64,000 bases of DNA, taken from NCBI GenBank assembly GCA_947589155.1, contig CANQBH010000004.1:1-64000 (forward strand), in the 5' to 3' direction. Position numbers and translations under genes: made by a program. Every line of letters starts with the position of its first letter. Positions within the stretch are counted from its first letter, which is position 1. The notes beneath the pieces are model-generated. The model did no database searches and was not told where the DNA came from. It saw only the letters and a list, made by a program, of their open reading frames with translations. Source of the DNA: an uncultured Lachnospiraceae bacterium. Its GTDB lineage: Bacteria; Bacillota; Clostridia; Lachnospirales; Lachnospiraceae. Shown here one piece after another: positions 45,886-54,847 of the stretch.

Positions 45886-46992
45886 ATGGAATATAGGATC
45901 GGTGTGATCGAAGGCGACGGGATCGGGCCGGAGATCGTGCGCGAGGCGCACAAAGTGTTGGAATGTGTCTGTCAGGCCTACGGACACCGCCTGTCTTGGG
46001 ATAAGATCCTGATGGGCGGCTGCTCCATCGACGCCTGCGGCGTGCCGCTGACCGATGAGGCCGTCGCGCAGGCCAAAGCGGCGGACGCGGTGCTGATGGG
46101 ATCGATCGGAGGCGACCCGGCGACGTCGCCGTGGTATCAGCTGCCGCCGGAGAGGCGGCCCGAGGCGGGGCTCTTAAAACTCCGGAAAGAACTCGGATTG
46201 TTCGCAAACCTGCGTCCCGCGTATCTTTATCGGGAGTTAAAAGAAGCCTGCCCGCTGCGCGACGACGTCATCGGCGACGGCTTTGATATGGTGATCGTGC
46301 GCGAACTGACGGGCGGGCTGTATTTCGGCGAGCGCACGACGACGGAAAAGGACGGCGTCCTGACCGCGACCGACACGCTGACATACAGCGAGAACGAGAT
46401 CCGGCGCGTGGCGGTGCGCGCGTTCGACGTGGCAAGAAAGCGCCGGAAGAAAGTCACCAGCGTGGATAAGGCAAACGTGCTCGACAGTTCCCGACTGTGG
46501 CGCAAGGTAGTAGACGAGGTGGCGCTCTCCTATCCGGACGTTTCATGCGAGCATATGCTGGTCGACAACTGCGCGATGCAGCTGGTGCGCGATCCGAAGC
46601 AGTTCGATGTGATCCTGACGGAAAATATGTTCGGCGATATCCTGTCGGATGAGGCGAGCATGGTGACGGGGTCGATCGGCATGTTGTCTTCCGCGAGCCT
46701 GAACGAGACGCGGTTCGGCCTGTACGAGCCGAGCGGCGGATCGGCGCCCGACATCGCGGGCAAAGACGTCGCGAACCCGATCGCTACCATATTGAGCGCG
46801 GCGATGCTGCTGCGTTACAGCCTCGATCTGGATACGGAAGCGCAGGCGATCGAGCAGGCCGTCAGAGACGTCCTCGCGGACGGCGTCCGCACCGCGGACA
46901 TCATGCCGCAGCCGGGCAGGGACCGCGAGGGTCTGGTCATGGTCGGCACGGCCGCGATGGGAGATAAGATCTGCGAGAAAATCAGGAGGTAA
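45886..46992 (+). CDS. leuB: 3-isopropylmalate dehydrogenase
   Basis: MEYRIGVIEGDGIGPEIV..MLVDNCAMQLVRDPKQFDVILTENMFGDILSDEASM; start reassigned to 45886. Confidence 0.9.
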   Translation: MEYRIGVIEGDGIGPEIVREAHKVLECVCQAYGHRLSWDKILMGGCSIDACGVPLTDEAVAQAKAADAVLMGSIGGDPATSPWYQLPPERRPEAGLLKLRKELGLFANLRPAYLYRELKEACPLRDDVIGDGFDMVIVRELTGGLYFGERTTTEKDGVLTATDTLTYSENEIRRVAVRAFDVARKRRKKVTSVDKANVLDSSRLWRKVVDEVALSYPDVSCEHMLVDNCAMQLVRDPKQFDVILTENMFGDILSDEASMVTGSIGMLSSASLNETRFGLYEPSGGSAPDIAGKDVANPIATILSAAMLLRYSLDLDTEAQAIEQAVRDVLADGVRTADIMPQPGRDREGLVMVGTAAMGDKICEKIRR

Positions 46993-46995
46993 GGG

Positions 46996-48669
46996 ATGAA
47001 AAGTGATAACGCACGAAAAGGGATGCAGCAGGCTCCTGCAAGAAGCCTGTTCAACGCGCTCGGTTTTACCGGCGAAGAAATGAAAAAACCGATGGTCGGT
47101 ATCGTCAGTTCCTACAACGAGATCGTACCGGGCCATATGAATATCGACAAGATCGTGGAAGCGGTCAAACTCGGCGTGGCGGAGGCCGGCGGCGTGCCGG
47201 TGGTCTTTCCGGCGATCGCGGTGTGCGACGGCATCGCGATGGGGCATGTGGGCATGAAGTATTCCCTCGTCACGCGCGACCTGATCGCGGATTCTACGGA
47301 ATGTATGGCGATTGCGCACCAGTTTGACGCGCTGGTCATGGTGCCAAACTGCGATAAAAACGTGCCGGGGCTTCTGATGGCGGCGGCGCGTCTGGATCTG
47401 CCGACGGTCTTTGTTTCCGGCGGCCCGATGCTGGCCGGTCATGTCAAGGGACATAAGACGTCGCTGTCCTCGATGTTTGAGGCGGTCGGCTCTTACGCGG
47501 CCGGTACGATGAGCGAGGACGACGTGCTGGAATACGAAAACAAGACCTGTCCGACCTGCGGCTCCTGCTCGGGCATGTATACGGCAAACTCCATGAACTG
47601 CCTGACCGAAGCCCTTGGCATGGGCCTGCGCGGCAACGGCACGATCCCGGCGGTCTACTCCGAGCGCCTGCGTTTGGCAAAGCAGGCCGGATACGCGGTG
47701 ATGGAACTGTACAAAAAAGGGATCGGCGCGCGCGACATCATTACAAAAGAAGCGATCTTAAACGCGCTGACCGTGGACATGGCGCTCGGCTGTTCGACGA
47801 ACTCCATGCTGCACCTGCCTGCGATCGCGCATGAGATCGGATTTGATTTTGATATCAGTTTTGCCAATGAAATCAGCGAGAAGACGCCGAACCTCTGCCA
47901 TCTGGCTCCCGCCGGCCCGACCTATATGGAAGACCTCAACGAGGCGGGCGGCGTTTACGCGGTCATGAAGGAACTTTCCGAACTCGGACTTCTCAATCTT
48001 GACTGCATGACCGTGACGGGAAATACGATCGGCGAGAACATCCGCGATGCCGTCAACCGCGATCCGGAAGTGATCCGTCCGTTGGATCGGCCGTATTCCA
48101 AGACCGGCGGCCTTGCCGTCTTAAAAGGAAACCTCGCGCCGGACGGCTCCGTCGTCAAGCGTTCCGCCGTGGTGGAGGAGATGCTCGTGCATACCGGTCC
48201 GGCCCGCGTGTTCGACTGCGAGGAGGACGCGATCGCGGCGATCAAGGGCGGACAGATCAGGGAAGGCGACGTGGTCGTGATCCGTTACGAGGGCCCGAAG
48301 GGCGGCCCGGGTATGCGGGAGATGTTAAACCCGACGTCCGCGATCGCGGGCATGGGCCTCGGATCTTCCGTCGCACTGATCACGGACGGACGCTTCTCCG
48401 GCGCGTCCCGCGGCGCGTCGATCGGCCATGTTTCGCCGGAAGCGGCGGTCGGCGGCCCGATCGCGCTGGTCGAAGAAGGCGACAGCATTACGATCGACAT
48501 TCCAAAACTTTCCATTCATCTGGACGTTTCCGACGAGGAAATGCAGGAACGCAGGAGGGCGTGGAAGCCGAGGGAACCGAAGGTGCGCGAAGGCTATCTG
48601 CGGCGTTATGCGGCGCAGGTGACGTCCGGCAACCGCGGCGCGGTCTTAAAGGATCCGGAGGAAGACTAA
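46996..48669 (+). CDS. ilvD: Dihydroxy-acid dehydratase
   Basis: [47 protein letters not shown]. Confidence 0.97.
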   Translation: MKSDNARKGMQQAPARSLFNALGFTGEEMKKPMVGIVSSYNEIVPGHMNIDKIVEAVKLGVAEAGGVPVVFPAIAVCDGIAMGHVGMKYSLVTRDLIADSTECMAIAHQFDALVMVPNCDKNVPGLLMAAARLDLPTVFVSGGPMLAGHVKGHKTSLSSMFEAVGSYAAGTMSEDDVLEYENKTCPTCGSCSGMYTANSMNCLTEALGMGLRGNGTIPAVYSERLRLAKQAGYAVMELYKKGIGARDIITKEAILNALTVDMALGCSTNSMLHLPAIAHEIGFDFDISFANEISEKTPNLCHLAPAGPTYMEDLNEAGGVYAVMKELSELGLLNLDCMTVTGNTIGENIRDAVNRDPEVIRPLDRPYSKTGGLAVLKGNLAPDGSVVKRSAVVEEMLVHTGPARVFDCEEDAIAAIKGGQIREGDVVVIRYEGPKGGPGMREMLNPTSAIAGMGLGSSVALITDGRFSGASRGASIGHVSPEAAVGGPIALVEEGDSITIDIPKLSIHLDVSDEEMQERRRAWKPREPKVREGYLRRYAAQVTSGNRGAVLKDPEED

Positions 48670-48709
48670 AGATCCTTTGCACTGATAACATCGGAAAAGG
48701 GGAAAACTT

Positions 48710-50395
48710 ATGCAATTAACAGGCGCAGAGATCGTGATCCGCTGCCTGCAGGAGCAGGGAGTGGATACCGTTTTCGGCTATCCCGGCGGCGCGATCTTAA
48801 ATGTATATGACGAGTTATACCGGCACAGGGGAGAGATCCGGCACGTACTGACCTCCCACGAGCAGGGAGCCAGCCACGCGGCGGACGGCTATGCGAGAAG
48901 TACGGGAAAGGTCGGGGTCTGTCTTGCGACCAGCGGCCCGGGCGCGACCAATCTGGTCACGGGCATCGCGACCGCGTATATGGATTCCGTGCCCATGGTG
49001 GCGATCACCTGTAACGTCACGGTTCCGCTGCTAGGCAAGGACAGTTTTCAGGAAGTGGATATCGCTGGTGTGACGATGCCGATCACAAAACACAATTTCA
49101 TCGTCAAGGATGTGGAACATCTTGCGGATACGATTCGCCGCGCGTTCGTGATCGCCCAGACGGGGCGGCCGGGGCCGGTGCTTGTGGACATTCCAAAGGA
49201 CGTGACGTCCGCAAAAACAAACTATACTTTCCGCGAGGCGGAAAAAGTCGCTCCGGTCTCGGATACGATCACGGACGAAGCGATAAATCGCGCGGCGGAA
49301 CTGATCGCGCACGCAAAGAAGCCGTTCGTCTTTGTCGGCGGCGGCGCGGTCATCAGCAACGCGAACGAGGAACTCAAGACGTTCGTTTCCCTCGTGGACG
49401 CGCCGGTCTGCGATACGCTGATGGGCAAGGGCGCTTACGACGGCTCCGCCGAAAATTACACCGGAATGCTCGGGATGCACGGCACCAAGGCGTCCAATCT
49501 CGGCGTGAGCGAGTGCGACCTTCTGATCGCCGTCGGGACGCGTTTCAGCGACCGCGTGCTCGGCAACCCGAAAAAATTCGCAAGACAGGCGAAGGTACTC
49601 CAGTTTGACGTGGATCCGGCCGAGATCAACAAAAACGTGGTCGTGACCGCGGAGGTGATCGGGGATATCCGAGAGATCTTGCGGCGGCTGAATCCTCTGA
49701 TCAAACAGAAGGACAACAGTGAATGGAACGCGCGGATCCGCGAACTTCAGAAGGCCTATCCGCCGACCTACCGCGATACGGGACTGACCGGCCCGTTTGT
49801 GATGGAGGAGATCGCGCGGCAGACCAAAGAGGACGCGATCATCGTGACCGAAGTCGGCCAGCATCAGATGTGGGCGGCGCAGTACTACACCTACCACAGG
49901 CCGCGGCAGCTTTTGACCTCGGGCGGGCTCGGTACGATGGGCTACGGGCTCGGCGCCGCGATCGGCGCGCAGACGGCGAACCCGAAGAAACAGGTCGTCA
50001 ATATCGCCGGAGACGGGTGCTTCCGCATGAACATGAACGAGATTGCCACGGCGGTCCGGCAGGAACTGCCGTTGATCGAGGTCGTCATGAATAACCATGT
50101 GCTCGGTATGGTGCGGCAGTGGCAGACCCTCTTTTACGAGGAGCGCTATTCCGCGACGGTCTTAAACGACGCCGTGGATTTTGTCAAACTCGCCGAAGCC
50201 ATGGGCGCCGTCGGTATGCGGGCAAAAACAAAAGAAGAATTTCGGGAAGCCTTCGCGGCGGCGCTTGCGCAGAAACGGCCGGTGGTGATCGACTGCATGA
50301 TCGGCAGCGACGACAAGGTGTGGCCGATGGTCGCGCCGGGAACGCCGATCAGCGAATGTTTTGACGAAGAAGATTTGGAAAAGAAGGGAAAGTAA
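48710..50395 (+). CDS. ilvB: Acetolactate synthase large subunit
   Basis: EIVIRCLQEQGVDTVFGYPGGAILNVYDEL; TPP motif NIAGDGCFRMNMNEIATAV. Confidence 0.93.
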   Translation: MQLTGAEIVIRCLQEQGVDTVFGYPGGAILNVYDELYRHRGEIRHVLTSHEQGASHAADGYARSTGKVGVCLATSGPGATNLVTGIATAYMDSVPMVAITCNVTVPLLGKDSFQEVDIAGVTMPITKHNFIVKDVEHLADTIRRAFVIAQTGRPGPVLVDIPKDVTSAKTNYTFREAEKVAPVSDTITDEAINRAAELIAHAKKPFVFVGGGAVISNANEELKTFVSLVDAPVCDTLMGKGAYDGSAENYTGMLGMHGTKASNLGVSECDLLIAVGTRFSDRVLGNPKKFARQAKVLQFDVDPAEINKNVVVTAEVIGDIREILRRLNPLIKQKDNSEWNARIRELQKAYPPTYRDTGLTGPFVMEEIARQTKEDAIIVTEVGQHQMWAAQYYTYHRPRQLLTSGGLGTMGYGLGAAIGAQTANPKKQVVNIAGDGCFRMNMNEIATAVRQELPLIEVVMNNHVLGMVRQWQTLFYEERYSATVLNDAVDFVKLAEAMGAVGMRAKTKEEFREAFAAALAQKRPVVIDCMIGSDDKVWPMVAPGTPISECFDEEDLEKKGK

Positions 50396-50396
50396 A

Positions 50397-51479
50397 ATGA
50401 GCAGAGTGTATAATTTTTCAGCGGGTCCGGCGGTGCTTCCGGAAGAAGTGCTGCGGGAAGCGGCGGAGGAGATGTTGGATTACAGGGGATGCGGGATGTC
50501 CGTGATGGAGATGTCCCACCGCTCCAAGGCGTTTGATACGATCATCAAAGAAGCGGAAGCGGATCTGCGGGAGTTGATGAACATTCCGGACAACTACAAA
50601 GTCCTGTTCTTACAGGGCGGCGCGTCGCAGCAGTTCGCGGCCGTTCCGATGAATCTGATGAAAAACCGCAAGGCGGGTTACATCATTACCGGACAGTGGG
50701 CAAAGAAAGCGTTTCAGGAGGCGAAACTCTACGGCGAGGCGGTGGAATTGGCGTCTTCCGCAGACAAGACGTTTTCCTACATACCGGACTGTTCCGATCT
50801 GGAGATCGCGGACGACCTCGATTATGTGTATATCTGCGAGAACAACACGATCTACGGCACGAAATACAAGACGCTGCCGAACACCAAGGGACATGATCTT
50901 ATTGCGGACGTCTCCTCGTGCTTTCTGTCCGAGCCGGTGGACGTTTCCCGTTACGGCGTCATCTACGGCGGCGTGCAGAAGAACATCGGGCCGGCCGGCG
51001 TGGTGATCGCCATTATCCGCGAAGATCTGATCCGCGACGATGTGCTGCCGGGCACGCCGACGATGTTAAAATACAAGACGCAGGCGGACAACGATTCGCT
51101 CTACAATACGCCGCCGTGCTACGGCATCTATATCTGCGGCAAGGTCTTCAAATGGCTGAAGAAAATGGGCGGCCTTGAGGAGATGAAAAAGCGCAACGAA
51201 GCCAAGGCGAAGATCCTGTATGATTTTCTGGACGAGAGCAGACTGTTTTCCGGCACCGTGCGCAGGGAAGACCGTTCCCTGATGAACGTTCCGTTTGTGA
51301 CGGGAGACGCGGAAAAAGACGCGGAATTTATCGCGCAGGCGAAGGCGGCGGGCTTTGAGAACCTCAAGGGCCACCGGACGGTCGGCGGTATGCGCGCGTC
51401 CATCTACAATGCGATGCCGCAGGAGGGCGTCGAGAAACTCGTAGCGTTTATGAAGGATTTTGAAGCGAAGGACCGCTGA
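50397..51479 (+). CDS. serC: Phosphoserine aminotransferase
   Basis: MSRVYNFSAGPAVLPEEVL; ADVSSCFLSEPVDVSRYGVIYGGVQKNIGPAG. Confidence 0.96.
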   Translation: MSRVYNFSAGPAVLPEEVLREAAEEMLDYRGCGMSVMEMSHRSKAFDTIIKEAEADLRELMNIPDNYKVLFLQGGASQQFAAVPMNLMKNRKAGYIITGQWAKKAFQEAKLYGEAVELASSADKTFSYIPDCSDLEIADDLDYVYICENNTIYGTKYKTLPNTKGHDLIADVSSCFLSEPVDVSRYGVIYGGVQKNIGPAGVVIAIIREDLIRDDVLPGTPTMLKYKTQADNDSLYNTPPCYGIYICGKVFKWLKKMGGLEEMKKRNEAKAKILYDFLDESRLFSGTVRREDRSLMNVPFVTGDAEKDAEFIAQAKAAGFENLKGHRTVGGMRASIYNAMPQEGVEKLVAFMKDFEAKDR

Positions 51480-51505
51480 AAGACCTGACGAAAAAGGAGA
51501 GGATC

Positions 51506-52669
51506 ATGTTTTCATATCATTGCTTAAATCCGATCGCCCAGGTAGGGCTGGATGTTTTTTCTACTGACTATAAAAAGACCGACAAACTGGAGGACGCGCA
51601 GGCCGTACTGGTCCGCAGCGCGTCCATGCACGACCTTGCGCTGCCGGAAGGACTGCTTGCCGTTGCGCGCGCGGGCGCGGGCGTCAACAATATTCCGCTG
51701 GAAAAGTGCGCCGAAAAGGGGATCGTGGTCTTTAACACGCCGGGCGCAAACGCCAACGGCGTCAAGGAACTCGTTTTTGCCGGTATGCTTCTGGCGGCGC
51801 GCGACATCGTAGGCGGGATCCGCTGGGTCGAGGAACATCAGAGCGAGGAGGAGATCGGCAAACTCGCGGAGAAAGCCAAGAAAGCCTTTGCCGGTACCGA
51901 GATCGCCGGAAAGAAACTCGGGGTGATCGGCCTCGGCGCGATCGGCGTTCAGGTAGCCAACGCGGCGACGCATCTGGGCATGGACGTTTACGGATACGAT
52001 CCGTACATTTCCGTACAGGCGGCGTGGAACCTGAGCCGTTCCGTCAAACACATCAATTCGCTCGACGAGATCTACAAGGCGTGCGATTTTATCACGATCC
52101 ATGTACCGCTCATGGATGCGACGCGCAAGATGATCGACAAGAGCGCGATTCAGGCGATGAAAAAAGACGTCATCATCTTAAACTTCGCGCGGGACGCGCT
52201 GGTTGACGAGCAGGCGGTCCTTGACGGGATCGCGGCGGGCAAGATCCGGCGGTACGTTTCGGATTTTGCGAACCCGACGACGGCGGGCAAGGAAGGCGTG
52301 ATACTGATGCCGCATCTGGGCGCGTCCACGGCGGAGGCCGAGGACAACTGCGCGATGATGGCGGTGCAGGAGATCGCCGATTTCATGGAGAACGGCAACA
52401 TCACACATTCGGTCAATTATCCGGACTGTCAGGTCGGCGTGTGCCGCACGCAGGGCCGCGTGACGATCATGCACCGGAACAACAAGGGCGTGATCGCGCA
52501 ATATACCAAGATCCTCGGCGACGCGAACATCAATATCGCCGATATGTTTAACAAGACCAGAGGAGATTACGCTTACGCGGTGCTTGATATCGACGCGCCG
52601 GTCAGCGACGGGATCGTCGCGCAGCTGGATGCGATCGACGACGTGATCCGCGTGCGCGTAGTAAAATAA
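51506..52669 (+). CDS. serA: D-3-phosphoglycerate dehydrogenase (with ACT domain)
   Basis: KLGVIGLGAIGVQVANAATHLGMDVYGYDPY; ACT-like C-terminus. Confidence 0.93.
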   Translation: MFSYHCLNPIAQVGLDVFSTDYKKTDKLEDAQAVLVRSASMHDLALPEGLLAVARAGAGVNNIPLEKCAEKGIVVFNTPGANANGVKELVFAGMLLAARDIVGGIRWVEEHQSEEEIGKLAEKAKKAFAGTEIAGKKLGVIGLGAIGVQVANAATHLGMDVYGYDPYISVQAAWNLSRSVKHINSLDEIYKACDFITIHVPLMDATRKMIDKSAIQAMKKDVIILNFARDALVDEQAVLDGIAAGKIRRYVSDFANPTTAGKEGVILMPHLGASTAEAEDNCAMMAVQEIADFMENGNITHSVNYPDCQVGVCRTQGRVTIMHRNNKGVIAQYTKILGDANINIADMFNKTRGDYAYAVLDIDAPVSDGIVAQLDAIDDVIRVRVVK

Positions 52670-52687
52670 CGGATAAGGGAAAGAGTT

Positions 52688-53926
52688 ATGGCAAGACTGA
52701 TACCGTTTCGGGCAATAAGGCCTTCGGGGGAGAGAGCCGCAGAGATCGCAGCTCTCCCTTATGATGTTTACAGCCGCAGCGAGGCGGCGGAGGAAGTGGC
52801 AAAAAATCCGGAGAGTTTCCTTGCGATCGACCGCGCGGAGACCGGCTTCGGACCGGAAACGGATCCGTATGCGCCCGAAGTCTACGAAAGAGCGGGCAGA
52901 CTGCTTTGGCAGTGGGTCGATCAGGGGCGGTTCCAAAAGGACGACGAACCCTGTTTCTATCTCTACGAACTGACGATGGACGGCAGGACGCAGACGGGGA
53001 TCGTCGGGCTGGCGGCGGCGGACGACTATAAAAGCGGCGTGATCAAAAAACATGAGAACACGCGGGCGGATAAGGAAGAAGACCGGGTAAGGCATGTGGA
53101 CGCCTGCCGCGCGCAGACCGGACCGATCTTTCTGGCGTACCGGCGCGACCCGCGGCTGGACGGCCTGATCAAAGAGAGCAAAAAAGAAGCGCCGCTGTAT
53201 GATTTTGTCTCGGAGGACGGCGTGCGCCACCGCGTGTTCGCGGTTTGCGACGGCGCAAGGATCGCGCGGATCGAAGAGATCTTCGCGGGCATGGACCGGC
53301 TGTATATCGCCGACGGGCATCACAGGGCGGCGTCCGCGGTGCGCGTCTGCGAAAACCGCAGGCAAAAGGAGCCGGAGCGCGCCGGAGACAGGGACTATGA
53401 CTATATCCTTTCCGTTCTCTTTCCGGGAGAGGAACTGCGGATCCTCGATTATAACAGGGTCGTGACGGATCTGGCGGGACAAAGCACGGAGTCATTTCTT
53501 GAAGAAGTTAAAAGAAGATTTGATATTACAGAAGTTTCACGGGACATCCTGCGGCCGCGGGCGCGGGGAGAGTTTTGCATGTACCTCAAAGAAACGTGGT
53601 ACCGCTGCCTGATCCGTGAAAAAGACCGTTCCGACGATCCGGTGAAAGGGCTGGACGTCTCGCTCTTGCAGGATCTTTTGCTGGAGCCGGTGCTGAAGAT
53701 CAAAGATCCGCGGACAGACGCGCGCATTGATTTTGTCGGCGGGATCCGAGGGCCGGAGGAGTTGGAGCGGCGCTGCAGGGAAGGATGCGAGGCGGCGTTT
53801 GCGATGTATCCGACGTCGATCGAAGAACTGTTTGCGGTCGCGGACAGCGGAAAACTGATGCCGCCGAAGTCCACATGGTTTGAACCGAAACTGCGCAGCG
53901 GCCTTTTCATTCATGAGATCGGATGA
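52688..53926 (+). CDS. DUF1015 family protein
   Basis: LIPFRAIRP..IAALPYDV..; YIADGHHRAASAVRV. Confidence 0.88.
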   Translation: MARLIPFRAIRPSGERAAEIAALPYDVYSRSEAAEEVAKNPESFLAIDRAETGFGPETDPYAPEVYERAGRLLWQWVDQGRFQKDDEPCFYLYELTMDGRTQTGIVGLAAADDYKSGVIKKHENTRADKEEDRVRHVDACRAQTGPIFLAYRRDPRLDGLIKESKKEAPLYDFVSEDGVRHRVFAVCDGARIARIEEIFAGMDRLYIADGHHRAASAVRVCENRRQKEPERAGDRDYDYILSVLFPGEELRILDYNRVVTDLAGQSTESFLEEVKRRFDITEVSRDILRPRARGEFCMYLKETWYRCLIREKDRSDDPVKGLDVSLLQDLLLEPVLKIKDPRTDARIDFVGGIRGPEELERRCREGCEAAFAMYPTSIEELFAVADSGKLMPPKSTWFEPKLRSGLFIHEIG

Positions 53927-53950
53927 GGGGCGGCATAAAATGAGAAAGGA

Positions 53951-54826
53951 ATGAAAATGATAGTATTGTCACAGGTCCTGTCGGACAGTCTGATCGAAAA
54001 CCTGAAGGACGGCGTGCTCAAGCGGTGGCTTGAGTCGGTTCTGCCAGACGTGCTGAGTTTCTTCTGGAGCATCGCGCTGGCGTTTCTGATCTTTTATCTT
54101 GGCGGACGGATCATCCGCGTCGTGCGCCGCGTGTTCCAAAAATCCATGGAGCGTCGCGGGATCGAGGAAGGCGTCAGGCAGTTCGCCGATCAGGCGCTGA
54201 AGTGGGCGCTCTGGCTGGTGGTCGTCATGCTGATCCTCGGCCTGTTCGGCGTGACGGCGTCCTCGTTCGCGGCGGCGATCGCCTCCCTCGGCGTGACCAT
54301 CGGTCTTGCGTTTCAGGGGAGCCTTTCCAATTTTGCGGGCGGCGTGCTGATCCTGATCCTGCATCCGTTCCGCGTCGGGGATTTTATCGTGGAGGATACG
54401 CACGGGAACGCGGGCACGGTCGAGGAGATCTCGATCTTCTATACGAAACTGCGCACGATGGACAACCGCATGGTCGTGATCCCGAACGGCACGCTGGCAA
54501 ACACCAGCCTGACCAATGTGACGGAAAGCGACCGCAGGCGGCTTGATCTGGAATTTTCGATCGCCTACGAGGCGGATATCCGGCGTGCAAAGGAGATCCT
54601 GCGCGGCCTGCTCGATAAAGAAGAACGCTGCCTGCGCGATGAAGCGCCGCAGATCTTTGTCAAGGCGTGGGCGGACAGCGCGGTGCTGATCGGCGTCCGC
54701 TGCTTTGTGCCGACGGAGTATTACTGGGACGTGCAATGGAAACTTTTGGAGGACGCGAAGTATGCGTTTGACGAGGCGGGGATCTCCATTCCGTATCCGC
54801 AGATGGACGTTACGGTCAAAAAATAA
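53951..54826 (+). CDS. MscS-family mechanosensitive ion channel
   Basis: TM region and AIASLGVTIGLAFQGSLSNFAGGVLILILHPFRVGDFI. Confidence 0.93.
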   Translation: MKMIVLSQVLSDSLIENLKDGVLKRWLESVLPDVLSFFWSIALAFLIFYLGGRIIRVVRRVFQKSMERRGIEEGVRQFADQALKWALWLVVVMLILGLFGVTASSFAAAIASLGVTIGLAFQGSLSNFAGGVLILILHPFRVGDFIVEDTHGNAGTVEEISIFYTKLRTMDNRMVVIPNGTLANTSLTNVTESDRRRLDLEFSIAYEADIRRAKEILRGLLDKEERCLRDEAPQIFVKAWADSAVLIGVRCFVPTEYYWDVQWKLLEDAKYAFDEAGISIPYPQMDVTVKK

Positions 54827-54847
54827 CAACACGGGGGAAGGTTTGAG

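Noticed and set aside
49031-50098. 355-aa minus-strand ORF antisense to ilvB
   Set aside because: Shadow ORF; low-complexity basic/His-rich translation.
52178-53482. 434-aa minus-strand ORF across serA and DUF1015
   Set aside because: Spans two convincing + strand genes and their intergenic region; no RBS or motif; shadow ORF.
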